Shown here: positions 17,327 through 27,282 of the stretch, piece after piece | Layout: the number at the start of each line of letters is the position of its first letter | Position numbering within the stretch: the first letter of the stretch is position 1 | Origin: OLB7 sp966250335 | GTDB lineage: Bacteria > Bacteroidota > Ignavibacteria > OLB7 | Length of the DNA stretch: 64,000 nucleotides | Direction: 5' to 3' | Assembly: GCA_966250335.1 (NCBI GenBank) | Contig: CBINGZ010000034.1 | Span: forward strand, 1-64,000 | Notes under the pieces: generated by a model | What the model saw: only the letters and a program-made list of their open reading frames with translations | The model's database searches: none | What the model was told of the DNA's origin: nothing | Position numbers and translations under genes: made by a program

Positions 17327-19363
17327 ATGAAGTATCTGTTCGCTCTTGCCCTGTTCCTGACGATGGCGGGTGAGCTCTGCGCGCAGGATCAGGGGGATTT
17401 CCCTGTTCCCTTCGGACCGACGAACGTCGGCAAGGAGTTTTTCTTCTCGCTTCCGGCGAACTACCAGGACCCGCAGGCGATGACGCAGTATATCCGGCTC
17501 TACATCACGTCGGCCGTGAAGACGAAGGTCAGAATCAGGACAAGCGTCGGGGAGCTTCGGAAGGAGTTGACGACGAAGGCGAACGACATCATCACCTACG
17601 ACCTCACCAGGTTCGAGGCGCAGGCGGTGACCCGTCCCAATACGGCTCCGGTTCCGGATGATCAGCTTTATGTGAAGAAAGGGGTGCATGTCGAGTCGGA
17701 CGCGCCGATCGTTCTCTATGTGATGAACAGAACGAGCTTCACCAGCGACGGGGCGCTGCTGCTGCCGGTCAACGGGCTCGGCAAGGAGTATGTGGTAGCC
17801 TCCGCGACCGACGTTGCCACTGGTCCGGGAGACCTCCGGCTCCCCTCGCAGTATGTGATCACGGCGGCGTACGACAGCACGACGGTGACGATCCGGCATG
17901 CAACCGGCACGCCGAACCATTCGGCGGGGGAGGAGTTCACGGTGGAGATGAATCGACTCGACGTCTTCTCCTCCATGACCGATCAGTTGGGGGGCGATCA
18001 CTCGGGGACGGTGATCACAGCGAACAAGCCGATCGCGGTGATGGCGGGGGAGGAGTGTTCGTTTCTGCCGAACGCCCAGTTCAGGGCCTGCGACCATATC
18101 ACGGAGATGATGCTGCCGATCAACGCCTGGGGGAAGCATTATCATGCGATGCCGTTCGCAACCCGTATCAAGGGAGATCTCTTCAGGATCTTCGCGAGCG
18201 AGCCGAACACGAAGATCTTCGTCAACGGTCTGGAGCTCGGCACGGTGCCGGCCAGGGGAGGAGCGCTCGGTGTCGGGTGGCTCGAGCTTATACTCCCCAC
18301 TCGTCAGCCGATGGAGTTTTCATCCGATAAACCGATCTACGTGGCGCAGTACAACAACTCGCAGACGTACGACGCGATCGAGAGCGATCCCTTCTACCTG
18401 GTGCTGACCCCGATGGAACAGTATCAGACGGAGTTCCTCTTCACGACCCCTTCCAACGATTATCCGAGGAACTTCATCAATATCGTCTCCGACTCTCTCG
18501 CTCTCGGTGAGATAGAGATCACCCCTGCAGGTTCCGATACCTGGAAGAAGCTCGTAAAGGAGATGGGAGCCGGCTTCAGCACCTTCCCGACGAAGGTGGA
18601 GGGGGAGACCTTTGTGGGGAAGTCGTTCGAGATCGCCCCGGGCGCCTACAGGATGCGCGGCCCACGTCCGTTCGCGGCGTATATCTACGGGTTCGGAACC
18701 TACGACTCGTACGGCTATCCCCTTTCCGCATCCGTCTCGGATCTGACCCGTGACGACGACGACCCGCCGATCATCGCCTCCGAATCGGACAGCGAGGGAA
18801 CGGTGGAGGGGACGACGAGCGATCGACCGGAGGATGAGGAGAAGCGGAGCAATCTCTCCTCGATCTGGACGGTTGCCGACACGACGGTCACCTACAACTA
18901 CAAGCTGACGGTCGATTCGACGTTCGTTCCCGGAGACAGGAGCGCACCGTTCACGCTTCGGGTGATCGATCGGAGCCGGGATGCGCAGGCGGTGCTGGTC
19001 ATCGCCGATCGCTCGGGGAACGTGACGTTCGACACGGTCAACTATACAGGCGTTCCGACCACGACCGGCGTCCCCGGCGAATCGGGCGCCGAACGGCTCT
19101 CCGGCCTGCAGGAGATCTCACCGAACCCGTCGAACGGTTCGATGCTCACGATGCGATATATCGTGACGGGTCGCGAAGCTGTGACAATATCGCTCTTCGA
19201 TGCTGCCGGAAAGAGGGCTGCGACCCTTCTTCGGGAGGAGCATCCGGAGCCGGGAGACCATGCCGTCACCGTATCGTTGGGCGATCTTCCTGCCGGTGTC
19301 TACCACTGCCGGATGAGGGCCGGGGAGAGCGTTTCGGAACGTCGTGTCGTGATCGTCCGCTGA
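17327..19363 (+). CDS. IgGFc-binding-like secreted protein with T9SS sorting domain
   Basis: This 678-residue protein has a signal peptide (MKYLFALALFLTMAGELCAQ) and then, at about 25-470, a domain resembling the IgGFc-binding N-terminal family (GKEFFFSLPANYQDP, IVLYVMNRTSFTSDGALLLP, PIAVMAGEECSFLP). A short beta region follows, and a T9SS type A sorting domain starts at about 588 (EISPNPSNGSMLTMRY ... LPAGVYHCRM), close in sequence to that of the preceding gene. The start has GGAG upstream. The gene two places downstream (20755) is a clear paralogue over the first 500 residues. The family name comes from a mucin-associated human protein; ligand binding here is not established. Confidence 0.85.
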   Translation: MKYLFALALFLTMAGELCAQDQGDFPVPFGPTNVGKEFFFSLPANYQDPQAMTQYIRLYITSAVKTKVRIRTSVGELRKELTTKANDIITYDLTRFEAQAVTRPNTAPVPDDQLYVKKGVHVESDAPIVLYVMNRTSFTSDGALLLPVNGLGKEYVVASATDVATGPGDLRLPSQYVITAAYDSTTVTIRHATGTPNHSAGEEFTVEMNRLDVFSSMTDQLGGDHSGTVITANKPIAVMAGEECSFLPNAQFRACDHITEMMLPINAWGKHYHAMPFATRIKGDLFRIFASEPNTKIFVNGLELGTVPARGGALGVGWLELILPTRQPMEFSSDKPIYVAQYNNSQTYDAIESDPFYLVLTPMEQYQTEFLFTTPSNDYPRNFINIVSDSLALGEIEITPAGSDTWKKLVKEMGAGFSTFPTKVEGETFVGKSFEIAPGAYRMRGPRPFAAYIYGFGTYDSYGYPLSASVSDLTRDDDDPPIIASESDSEGTVEGTTSDRPEDEEKRSNLSSIWTVADTTVTYNYKLTVDSTFVPGDRSAPFTLRVIDRSRDAQAVLVIADRSGNVTFDTVNYTGVPTTTGVPGESGAERLSGLQEISPNPSNGSMLTMRYIVTGREAVTISLFDAAGKRAATLLREEHPEPGDHAVTVSLGDLPAGVYHCRMRAGESVSERRVVIVR

Positions 19364-19491
19364 TCGTTCGGTGCGGGGCTCCATCCGGCGGCCGGTCCGC
19401 GTGGAGGGAGCCCCAGGCACGAAGGTCGTCGGATCGGCGTCCCGGCGATCGTGTGGAGGCGCATTACCGGCATCGTGCTATCTTGGGCCGT

Positions 19492-20205
19492 ATGCAGAAT
19501 GTCCAGAACGTCTCCGAACCGATCGTCCGACTTCATGAGGTCATCAAGGATTATCATCTTGAAGGGAAGGCACTGCGGGTGCTGCGGGGGATCACGCTCG
19601 ACATAACCCAGGGGCAGATCGTGGCGATCGTCGGGCGCTCCGGGGCGGGGAAGAGCACGCTGCTGCATATCGTGGGCGGACTGGACAAGGCGACCTCCGG
19701 CACGGTGGAGATCGTGGGGAAGCGGCTCGATCAGATGAAGCCTTCCGACCTCGCCGCCTTCAGGAACCGGAACGTCGGATTCGTCTTCCAGTTCCATCAC
19801 CTCCTGCCGGAGTTCACGGCGCTGGAAAACGTCGCCATGCCGCTGCTGATACGCGGCGTCGCCATGCGGAGCGCGCTCGAGCAGGCGGGGCGCTATCTGG
19901 AACTGGTGGGGCTTCAGGAGCGCGGGTCTCACAAGCCGGCCGAGCTTTCCGGCGGCGAGCAGCAGCGGATCGCCGTCGCCAGAGCTCTCATCCCCAAGCC
20001 TCAGCTTGTTCTGGCCGACGAGCCCTCGGGGAACCTCGATTCAGAAAGCGGCGAGCGTCTGCACGAGCTTCTCTGGGAGATCAGCAGAAGCGAGCGCCGC
20101 ACCTTCATCATCGTCACCCACAACGCCTCGCTTGCCGAGCGCGCCGACCGTGTTCTTCACATGCGCGACGGGCTGCTGGTGGATGCGGCGGATATGCTTC
20201 TCTAG
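19492..20205 (+). CDS. lolD: LolD-type ABC transporter ATP-binding protein
   Basis: The 237-residue ATPase has Walker A GRSGAGKST, a Q-loop at FVFQFHHLLPEFTALENV, the signature LSGGEQQR and Walker B LVLADEPSGNLD, then a switch histidine in IIVTHNASLA. The FQFHHLLPEFTALENV stretch is typical of LolD, which with LolC/E extracts lipoproteins from the inner membrane; related MacB/FtsE ATPases cannot be fully excluded and no permease gene is adjacent. The start is set at ATG 19492 rather than 19453. A TATCTTGG sequence ends 6 bases before this ATG, so a very short or leaderless mRNA is possible. Confidence 0.85.
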   Translation: MQNVQNVSEPIVRLHEVIKDYHLEGKALRVLRGITLDITQGQIVAIVGRSGAGKSTLLHIVGGLDKATSGTVEIVGKRLDQMKPSDLAAFRNRNVGFVFQFHHLLPEFTALENVAMPLLIRGVAMRSALEQAGRYLELVGLQERGSHKPAELSGGEQQRIAVARALIPKPQLVLADEPSGNLDSESGERLHELLWEISRSERRTFIIVTHNASLAERADRVLHMRDGLLVDAADMLL

Positions 20206-20754
20206 GCTCCTTCTCTCCGTTTCGGGGGGCGCGTTCCCTCTTCCTCTCGGCACATCAGGATCGATAGTTCTCTGCACGATCTTCCTTCCCTGTGGGCCGT
20301 CTCTTCATGTATTCCTCCAGGTCATCCCCCAAACCGTAGAATCCTCCGAAAAAAGAGAGTGTCGAAAAATCGACCGCCCCTCTTGAAATCGACGGCGAAA
20401 CTTTATAGGTTCCAATCGGATCTATCTATCATATCCCCTCTCTACCGGGCTCGCGGTGTCCCCGTGCCGCCCGTGATCCGGCGTAAGGACGTCCCCTCCG
20501 TCCGAACCACGATTGCACACAGCCGGTGCCGTCAACGTTCGTGAAGTAACGTCCGACTCTCAGGTGTCGTTATAGACAAAGAAGGATGGCATCCGGCAGG
20601 CGCCCTCCTTCTCCCCGACCTCGGCATTACTTCCGCGTCGATTTCCTGGCCCGGAGTGCTTTCAACGCTCGATCCTCAACGAATACCGGCTCTCGGCCGG
20701 CATCGGGATCGGAGCAATACGTGTCGCGACTACCATTTTTCCCGGAGATATAAT
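20206..20754 (+). other. Intergenic gap with one hairpin, no gene seen
   Basis: No credible coding frame lies in these 549 bases. A hairpin at 20580-20612 (AGAAGGATGGC paired with a matching 3' arm, one mismatch) has no T-tract. The last 15 bases hold the CCCGGAG ribosome-binding site of the next gene. Confidence 0.55.
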
Positions 20755-23700
20755 ATGAAGCATCTGCTCCACCTTGCCATGCTCCTGCTGGTCGCGGTAA
20801 GCGGATTACCATTGTTCGCCCAGATGGCGAAGCCGGAGAACTTTCCAGTCCCGTTCGGTCCGACGAACCTCGGCAAGGAGTTCTTCTTCTCGCTTCCGAC
20901 GAACTACGAGGACCCGCAGGCCACGCAGCAGTACATCCGGCTCTACATCACCTCGGCCGTGAAGACCAGGGTCAACGTCTGGGTCGGCGAGTCGTTCAAG
21001 AAGACGCTGACGACGATCGCCAACGACGTCGTCACGTTCGACTTCACGAAGTTCGAGGCGCAGGTCGTCAATCGCGGCAATTCCGACCCGGTTCCCGACG
21101 ACCAGGTCTATCGTAAGAAAGCGATCTTCGTCGAGTCGGACGCGCCGATCGTTCTGTATGTGATGAACAGGACGAGCTTCACCAGCGACGGCATGCTGGC
21201 GCTGCCGGTGAACGGACTGGGGAACGAGTACGTCGTCGCATCGGCGACCGACGTCATCTCCGGGTTTCAGAACTACCTGCTCCCCTCGCAGTATGTCATC
21301 GTGGCGCCGTACGACGGCACATCGGTGACGATCAAGCATTCGATGAACTCGCCGAACCATCCGTCGAATGCCGATCCGTTCACATTCTCCATGGACCGGC
21401 TCGATGTCTTCTCGGCCATGTCGAGCGAGTACAACGGAGATCTCTCCGGAACCTACATCTACTCGAACAAGCCGATCGCCGTCATGGCAGGTGAGAACTG
21501 CACCTTCCTTCCCGATGCCCAGTACCGGGCCTGCGATCACCTGCTGGAGATGATGTTTCCGACGAGCTCATGGGGGAAACTCTACCACTCCATGCCGTTT
21601 GCAACCCGCGTGAAAGGGGATCTCTACAGGGTCTTCGCGGGTGAACCTGATGCCAAGGTCTATATCAACGGGGATCTTTACGCGACGATACCGGCGCGCG
21701 GCGGAGCGCGCGGCTACGGCTGGATCGAGTATCTGCCGCCGGATCGCGAGCCGATGGAGTTCACCTCCGACAAGCGGATCTACGTGGCGCAGTACAACAA
21801 CTCCCAGACGTACGACGGGATCGAGAGCGATCCCTTCTATCTGGTGCTGACCCCGGTGGAGCAGTATCAGAAGGAGTTCATCTTCACGACTCCTTCCAAC
21901 GATTATCCGAAGAACTACATCAACATCGTCTGCGACTCCGCGGCGTTACGGCAGATCGAGATTGCGGTGGCCGGCACCGAAGACTGGAAGTTGCTGTGGC
22001 AGGTGTATGGGGGCGGGTTCGCCCCGTTCCCCACGAAGATCAACGGCATGACGTACGTCGGCAAGACGTTCGAGATCGCTCCGGGGACCTACAAGATGCG
22101 CGGCCCCCGCGCCTTCGCCGCCTATATCTACGGGTTCGGGACCTACGACTCGTACGGCTATCCCCTCTCGGCCGCCCTTGCCGATCTCACCCGTCCGGAC
22201 AAGGACCCGCCGAAGGTTGAGTGGAAAATCGATTGCGAAGGTAATGTGGAGGGGACGACGATCGATCTTCCGGACGACGAGCAGATCCGCTCCAACCTCT
22301 CAACGATCTGGCTCGATGCCGATACGAACCAGACCTACAACTATCAGTTGACGGTGGACCCGCTCTTCACCCCGGGCGCCACCTCCACGAGCTTCAGGCT
22401 GCGTGTGATCGATCGCCGCAAGAACGCACGCGCCGTGCTGATCGTCTCCGATCGAGTCGGTCATTCGACGGTCGACACGATCTACTACTCGGCGTTCGAC
22501 GTCTCGATCACCCCCGATCCGGCCGAATACGGCAACGTGACGCTCGGAGGGAACAGGACGGAGAAGCTGACGATCACGAACAACTCGCCGCGCCCGGTCA
22601 CGATCACCGGGACGCAGCTGCAGAAGGGGAACGTCGGGTTCAAGATCCTGACGCAGTTCCCGCCGGCCGGCATTCCGCTGGGACCGAGCGGCAGCGCGAC
22701 GGCCAGCACGACGATCGACGTGGAGTTCACGGCGACGAGGGGAGGAACGCATGAGGATTCTGTCGGCATCTCCGACTCGTGCGGGCTCCACTACATCTCG
22801 CTGGTGCGGGCCAAGGTGGGGGCGCCGATCATCAAGGTGAGCGACAAGGACTGGGGACCGGTGGTGGTCGGAACGCTCGCTACCGGCAAGATCGAGGTGA
22901 GCAACGTCTCGGCCGACGGAACCGATCTGACGGTCACCGGCGGTGTGGGCCCGATCGGCTACCCCGGCAGCGAGCCGCCGATCTTCACCTCTCCCGACGG
23001 CCTCCCTCCCTTCCCCTTCACGCTGAAGGCGGGGGAACGGAGATCGCTCAACGTCACCTTCCAGCCGGACGCGGAGGCGTACTTCATCGACAGTATCGTC
23101 TTCAGCCATGATGCTCCTCCCAATCCGGCCAACGACAGCGTCGGCATTCTGGAAGGGAGCGGCATCCAGGCGGTCCTCTTCGCCACGTCGTACGACTGGG
23201 ATCTGAAGCGGGTGGGGAAGGGACCGTTCCCCAGCGTCGTCTATCTGGTGAACGCCGGAACAACGACGGTTCGTATCAATGGAGTCGCTTCCACGACCGG
23301 GGACCAGAGTGACTTCACGATCGTCGATCCCAACGCGATCGTCGGCAGAGATATCGCGCCGGGAGATTCTCTCCCGGTGGACGTGACGTTCAACCCGACC
23401 GCCGTGGGGGATCGCCGGATGGAGATTCTCTACGCGCACAGCTCGAACCAGGCGTCCGAGGTGAAGTCGGTGCTGACCGGAAAGGGGACCCGCCCCGGCC
23501 TTATCACGAACGACCTCGATTTCCAGAGCATGGTGATCGGGGCGCCGGAGAAGTCGATGAAGGTGCGGTTCACCCTCGATGTCGACCCGAACTATCCCGA
23601 TACGGTCGCGATCACCGGCTTCAGGTTCACCAGCGATCAGGTCGGCGGAACACCTGATTTCAGGATGGACCCGCAGCCTCCCGTCGTGCTGACGACGGTC

Positions 23701-24882
23701 AACCCGTTCGTTGAACTCACCGGCTACTTCAGCGCGCAGGCGATCGGACTCCGGAACGCCTCGGTGACCGCCATCACCAACGACGAGGTCGACACCACGT
23801 CGCGCTGGATCGGCCTGGGAGCCTCGTTCAGCCCGGCGATCGTCGGCTCGGGAGATATGGTGCGGGATATCTGCATCAACGACAGCGCCCTGCTGATCGT
23901 GCTGATCGAGAACACCGGCACCGACACGCTCAAGGTCGGCGGCCTCAGACTGCGCGACGCCGGATCGGCCTTCACGATCGTGAGCCCGAACCCGAACGTG
24001 CCGTTCGAGCTTCTTCCGCAGCAGCGTCAGCAGATCGTTGTTCGATACAAACCGACCGCTGCCGGTGTGGTGCAGACCAACGCCGTGGTGATCGCGAACA
24101 ACTCGGTGACGCCCGATTACGAGGTCGAAGTGAGCGGCAGCGCAATGGACTTCACCCTGACGGGAGGAGTCGTGCTGACCGGGGGCGCGCTCAACGGCAA
24201 CGTCGAGCTCGGCAAGGAGATGATGGCGACGGTGGTGATCGATCAGGATGTGGACGAGATCAAGGCGGGGAGCTTCGTGGTGACGCTCACGTACGATCCC
24301 AAGCTCCTGATGCCTCGCTCGACGATGATCACCCCCGGGAAGGATATCCCGGCGGGCTCCACGATCACGGTCGATCCCGCCACCACCCCCGGAACGCTGA
24401 TCGTCAGGGTGATCTCGCCCGAGCTTCTGACGGGGAAGGGAGAGCTTCTGCAGGTGCCGTTCGGCGTCCTCTTCACGCGCGATATGGATCGGTCGATCCC
24501 GACCACGTCGATCGCGTTCGACGGCGTGACCTGCGCCCGCGTCGCATCGCGTGGTGATACGATCGCCGTCGAGGAGATCTGCGGACTCAACCTGCGGATG
24601 ATCGAGATGTTCTCCTCGAACTACTCGCTCGGCCAGAACTCGCCGAACCCGTTCAACCCGGTGACGACGATCCCGTATTCGCTCGGCCTGGACGGGCCCA
24701 CGCGGATGATGCTCTTCGACGCGACCGGAGGACTGGTGCAGATCCTCGTCGACGAGCACCAGCAGCCGGGGAAGTACGAGCTCACGCTCGACGTCTCCAA
24801 TCTCGCCTCCGGCAACTACTACTACCAGCTCGTCTCAGGCGCCTGGAGCTCCAAGACGATGATGCTGACGGTGGTGAAGTAG
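20755..24882 (+). CDS. Giant IgGFc-binding-like / choice-of-anchor-D / cohesin-like T9SS protein
   Basis: The start is ATG 20755 (signal peptide MKHLLHLAMLLLVAVSG, cleaved after LFAQ), behind GGAG; the product has 1375 residues. Residues 25 to about 500 are paralogous to the 17327 gene (IgGFc-binding-like; LGKEFFFSLPTNYEDP, IVLYVMNRTSFTSDGML). From about 580 to 1130 come several ASPM-SPD-2-Hydin/choice-of-anchor-D type Ig repeats (YGNVTLGGNRTEKLTITNNS, GDSLPVDVTFNPTAVGDRR). A cohesin-like beta domain lies at about 1133-1285 (SFVVTLTYDPKLLM), and a T9SS sorting domain starts at about 1290 (SLGQNSPNPFNPVTTIPYSL). It is expected at the cell surface. A cohesin-like module hints at protein-protein docking, but no dockerin is seen in the window. 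Confidence 0.85.
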   Translation: MKHLLHLAMLLLVAVSGLPLFAQMAKPENFPVPFGPTNLGKEFFFSLPTNYEDPQATQQYIRLYITSAVKTRVNVWVGESFKKTLTTIANDVVTFDFTKFEAQVVNRGNSDPVPDDQVYRKKAIFVESDAPIVLYVMNRTSFTSDGMLALPVNGLGNEYVVASATDVISGFQNYLLPSQYVIVAPYDGTSVTIKHSMNSPNHPSNADPFTFSMDRLDVFSAMSSEYNGDLSGTYIYSNKPIAVMAGENCTFLPDAQYRACDHLLEMMFPTSSWGKLYHSMPFATRVKGDLYRVFAGEPDAKVYINGDLYATIPARGGARGYGWIEYLPPDREPMEFTSDKRIYVAQYNNSQTYDGIESDPFYLVLTPVEQYQKEFIFTTPSNDYPKNYINIVCDSAALRQIEIAVAGTEDWKLLWQVYGGGFAPFPTKINGMTYVGKTFEIAPGTYKMRGPRAFAAYIYGFGTYDSYGYPLSAALADLTRPDKDPPKVEWKIDCEGNVEGTTIDLPDDEQIRSNLSTIWLDADTNQTYNYQLTVDPLFTPGATSTSFRLRVIDRRKNARAVLIVSDRVGHSTVDTIYYSAFDVSITPDPAEYGNVTLGGNRTEKLTITNNSPRPVTITGTQLQKGNVGFKILTQFPPAGIPLGPSGSATASTTIDVEFTATRGGTHEDSVGISDSCGLHYISLVRAKVGAPIIKVSDKDWGPVVVGTLATGKIEVSNVSADGTDLTVTGGVGPIGYPGSEPPIFTSPDGLPPFPFTLKAGERRSLNVTFQPDAEAYFIDSIVFSHDAPPNPANDSVGILEGSGIQAVLFATSYDWDLKRVGKGPFPSVVYLVNAGTTTVRINGVASTTGDQSDFTIVDPNAIVGRDIAPGDSLPVDVTFNPTAVGDRRMEILYAHSSNQASEVKSVLTGKGTRPGLITNDLDFQSMVIGAPEKSMKVRFTLDVDPNYPDTVAITGFRFTSDQVGGTPDFRMDPQPPVVLTTVNPFVELTGYFSAQAIGLRNASVTAITNDEVDTTSRWIGLGASFSPAIVGSGDMVRDICINDSALLIVLIENTGTDTLKVGGLRLRDAGSAFTIVSPNPNVPFELLPQQRQQIVVRYKPTAAGVVQTNAVVIANNSVTPDYEVEVSGSAMDFTLTGGVVLTGGALNGNVELGKEMMATVVIDQDVDEIKAGSFVVTLTYDPKLLMPRSTMITPGKDIPAGSTITVDPATTPGTLIVRVISPELLTGKGELLQVPFGVLFTRDMDRSIPTTSIAFDGVTCARVASRGDTIAVEEICGLNLRMIEMFSSNYSLGQNSPNPFNPVTTIPYSLGLDGPTRMMLFDATGGLVQILVDEHQQPGKYELTLDVSNLASGNYYYQLVSGAWSSKTMMLTVVK

Positions 24883-24911
24883 CCTCCCTCCGGCAATCCG
24901 ACGACGAAGAT

Positions 24912-24942
24912 CGACGCCCGACCCGCACAGGGTCGGGCGTCG
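24912..24942 (+). terminator. Hairpin terminator after the giant T9SS gene
   Basis: A 13-bp perfect GC-rich stem (24912-24924 with 24930-24942) with a GCACA loop lies 30 bases after the stop codon. Only TCGTTC follows, so the T-tract is weak. Confidence 0.6.
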
Positions 24943-25181
24943 TCGTTCGGAGACCTCGTTCGGTGACGAAGGGGCGCGCCATAGGTAGAAATGAATGGTT
25001 AGGATTTGCCGGGGATCGTTTGTGTATTTTCAGCGTTGATAGATAACGGCAGCGGCATGGGGCCCCCTCATCGAGCGGCGGGCAGAGCGGGAGAACCAAT
25101 GGGCGGAACGTGCGTCGTAAGGGGAAACGGAGTATGTGCTCCGCACCCAGTCACTTGGTCAACACCTTGTAGGAATATCGT

Positions 25182-27011
25182 ATGTGTGGAATAGTCGGAT
25201 ATATCGGCACGCAGGAGGTGCTGCCGATTCTGATCAATGGATTGAAACGGCTTGAATACCGGGGGTACGACTCGGCAGGTGTCGCGGTGGTCAACGGCGG
25301 TCTTGCCGTGCGGAAGAAGGTGGGGAAGGTCTCCGACCTGGAAGGGGAGATCCGCGACGAGACCCTTGCCGGCACGGTCGGCATCGGCCATACCCGATGG
25401 GCGACCCACGGCGAGCCGAACGACACGAACGCGCATCCGCATACCGATCAGAAAGGGGAGCTGGCGCTCATCCACAACGGTGTGATCGAGAACTACCTGG
25501 CGATCAAGAAGTCGCTGGAGTCGGAGGGATTCACGTTCAGCACCGAGACCGACACCGAAGTACTTGTTCAGCTGGTGCGATATTTCTACGACAAGCACGG
25601 CGATCTTGAGGTGGCGTTCCGTCAGGCGCTGAAGCAGGTCGTGGGGGCCTACGGCGTGGCGATGGTGAGCCAGTTTGATCCCGACAGGATATTTGTCGCG
25701 CGCAACGGTTCTCCGCTGGCGATCGGTATCGGCGACGGCGAGTACGTGGTCGCGTCGGACGCCTCGGCGATCGTTCAGCATACGCGCCAGGTGATCTATC
25801 TGGAGGATGGCGAGATGGCGGTCATCGGCCGTGACAGATATATCACCAAGACGATCGACGACGAGCCGGTCTCCAAGAAGGTGGAGGAGATCACGATCGA
25901 GATCGAGCAGATCGAGAAGGGGGGATACGACCACTTCATGATCAAGGAGATCTGCGAGCAGCCGGAGACCGTGCGGAACGCGATGCGCGGCCGTCTGCAG
26001 CTCGACGAAAGCACGGTACGCCTGGGTGGTCTCCGCACCGTCATGGACAAGCTTCGCGACGCGCGCAGGATCATCATCATCGGCTGCGGCACGTCGTGGC
26101 ACGCGGGGCTCGTCGGGGAGTATATGCTGGAGCAGATCGCGGGGATCAGCACGGAGGTGGAATACGCCAGCGAGTTCAGATATCGCGATCCGATTATCTC
26201 CAAGGACGATGTTGTCGTGGCTATATCGCAGTCGGGCGAAACCGCCGACACGCTGGCTGCGCTCCGTGAGGCCAAGCGCCGCGGCGCCACCACGCTCGGG
26301 ATCGTCAACGTCGTCGGCTCCTCGATCGCGCGGGTGACCGACGCGGGCGTCTATTCCCATGCGGGGCCGGAGATCGGCGTCGCCTCCACGAAGGCGTTCA
26401 CCTCGCAGCTTACCGTGCTGGCCCTCATGACGGTGAAGCTGGCGCGGATGCGGGGGATGGGGGCGGTCGAGGGAGCGCAGGTGCTGAAGGCGCTGATGGA
26501 GCTGCCGGACAAGGTGGAGTATACTCTATCGCGAGCCGATCAGATCAGAAAGATCGCGAAGGAGTTCGCCTCGGCGCGGAACTTCCTCTATCTGGGGCGC
26601 GGCTACAACTTCCCGGTGGCGCTGGAAGGGGCATTGAAGCTGAAGGAGATCAGCTACATCCACGCCGAGGGATACCCGGCCGCTGAAATGAAGCATGGCC
26701 CGATCGCTCTGATCGACGAGAACATGCCGGTGGTCTTCATCGCCCCGAAGGATGACATCTACGACAAGATCGTGACGAACATCCAGGAGGTGCGCGCGCG
26801 TTCCGGCCGCGTGATCGCGATCGCCACCGAAGGGGATACGCGGATCGAATCGCTCGCCGAGCATGTGATCTACGTGCCGGAGACGCTTCCCTTCCTCTCG
26901 CCGATCCTCAATGTGCTCTCGCTGCAGCTCCTGAGCTATTATATCGCGGTGGAGCGCGGCTGCAACGTGGACCAGCCGAGAAACCTTGCCAAGTCGGTGA
27001 CGGTCGAGTAA
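25182..27011 (+). CDS. glmS: Glutamine--fructose-6-phosphate aminotransferase
   Basis: The 609-residue enzyme makes glucosamine-6-phosphate, the first step to UDP-GlcNAc for peptidoglycan and LPS. The N-terminal class II glutaminase domain starts MCGIVGYIG, with Cys2 as nucleophile after Met removal, and has GIGHTRWATHGEP. Two SIS isomerase domains follow (IIIIGCGTSWHAGLVGEY, AISQSGETADTLAALREA; YLGRGYNFPVALEGALKLKE). The C-terminus NLAKSVTVE is the classic GlmS tail. ATG 25182 has AGGA at good spacing. I saw nothing like the glmS ribozyme in the 299-base upstream gap. Confidence 0.98.
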   Translation: MCGIVGYIGTQEVLPILINGLKRLEYRGYDSAGVAVVNGGLAVRKKVGKVSDLEGEIRDETLAGTVGIGHTRWATHGEPNDTNAHPHTDQKGELALIHNGVIENYLAIKKSLESEGFTFSTETDTEVLVQLVRYFYDKHGDLEVAFRQALKQVVGAYGVAMVSQFDPDRIFVARNGSPLAIGIGDGEYVVASDASAIVQHTRQVIYLEDGEMAVIGRDRYITKTIDDEPVSKKVEEITIEIEQIEKGGYDHFMIKEICEQPETVRNAMRGRLQLDESTVRLGGLRTVMDKLRDARRIIIIGCGTSWHAGLVGEYMLEQIAGISTEVEYASEFRYRDPIISKDDVVVAISQSGETADTLAALREAKRRGATTLGIVNVVGSSIARVTDAGVYSHAGPEIGVASTKAFTSQLTVLALMTVKLARMRGMGAVEGAQVLKALMELPDKVEYTLSRADQIRKIAKEFASARNFLYLGRGYNFPVALEGALKLKEISYIHAEGYPAAEMKHGPIALIDENMPVVFIAPKDDIYDKIVTNIQEVRARSGRVIAIATEGDTRIESLAEHVIYVPETLPFLSPILNVLSLQLLSYYIAVERGCNVDQPRNLAKSVTVE

Positions 27012-27052
27012 GTCCCGGCGCGATACGTTGCCGGTTTGCATCGGAACAATGA

Positions 27053-27097
27053 AGCACAGCCTCGCCCCGATCGACATCGACGGAGCGAGGCTGTGCT
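27053..27097 (+). terminator. glmS terminator-like hairpin
   Basis: AGCACAGCCTCGC (27053-27065) pairs perfectly with GCGAGGCTGTGCT (27085-27097); the loop holds a further short CGAT/ATCG helix, and GTTTCTC follows. It lies 41 bases after the glmS stop. Confidence 0.7.
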
Positions 27098-27154
27098 GTT
27101 TCTCATCGACGAGGCGAAGCATTTCACGCATCGACGAGACGGACCGCTGCGCGG

Positions 27155-27254
27155 GCTCCCAAAGGGAGCTGATTGCGGTTGCAACGAGGCTGCCTGAAAC
27201 TGCACGAGGTCTTTCGAGCGCTTCGGGGCTTCGAAGGATGCTGATTGCGGTTGC
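27155..27254. repeat. Intergenic repeat: hairpin and 15-bp direct repeat
   Basis: GCTCCC-AAA-GGGAGC forms a 6-bp hairpin at 27155-27169. The 15-mer GCTGATTGCGGTTGC occurs at 27168-27182 and again at 27240-27254. It fills the gap between the glmS terminator and the end of the next gene. The same GCTCCC/GGGAGC stem with another loop recurs near 32.69 kb. Confidence 0.6.
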
Positions 27255-27282
27255 GACGGAGTCGGATGTTCGGACAATCCGA

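Noticed and set aside
20359..20544. 61-codon plus-strand frame in the lolD-20755 gap
   Set aside because: No ribosome-binding site, no family resemblance and atypical composition; treated as non-coding.
25033..25181. Possible glmS ribozyme or riboswitch before glmS
   Set aside because: I found none of the conserved ribozyme core sequence, and that element is typical of Firmicutes rather than this group.
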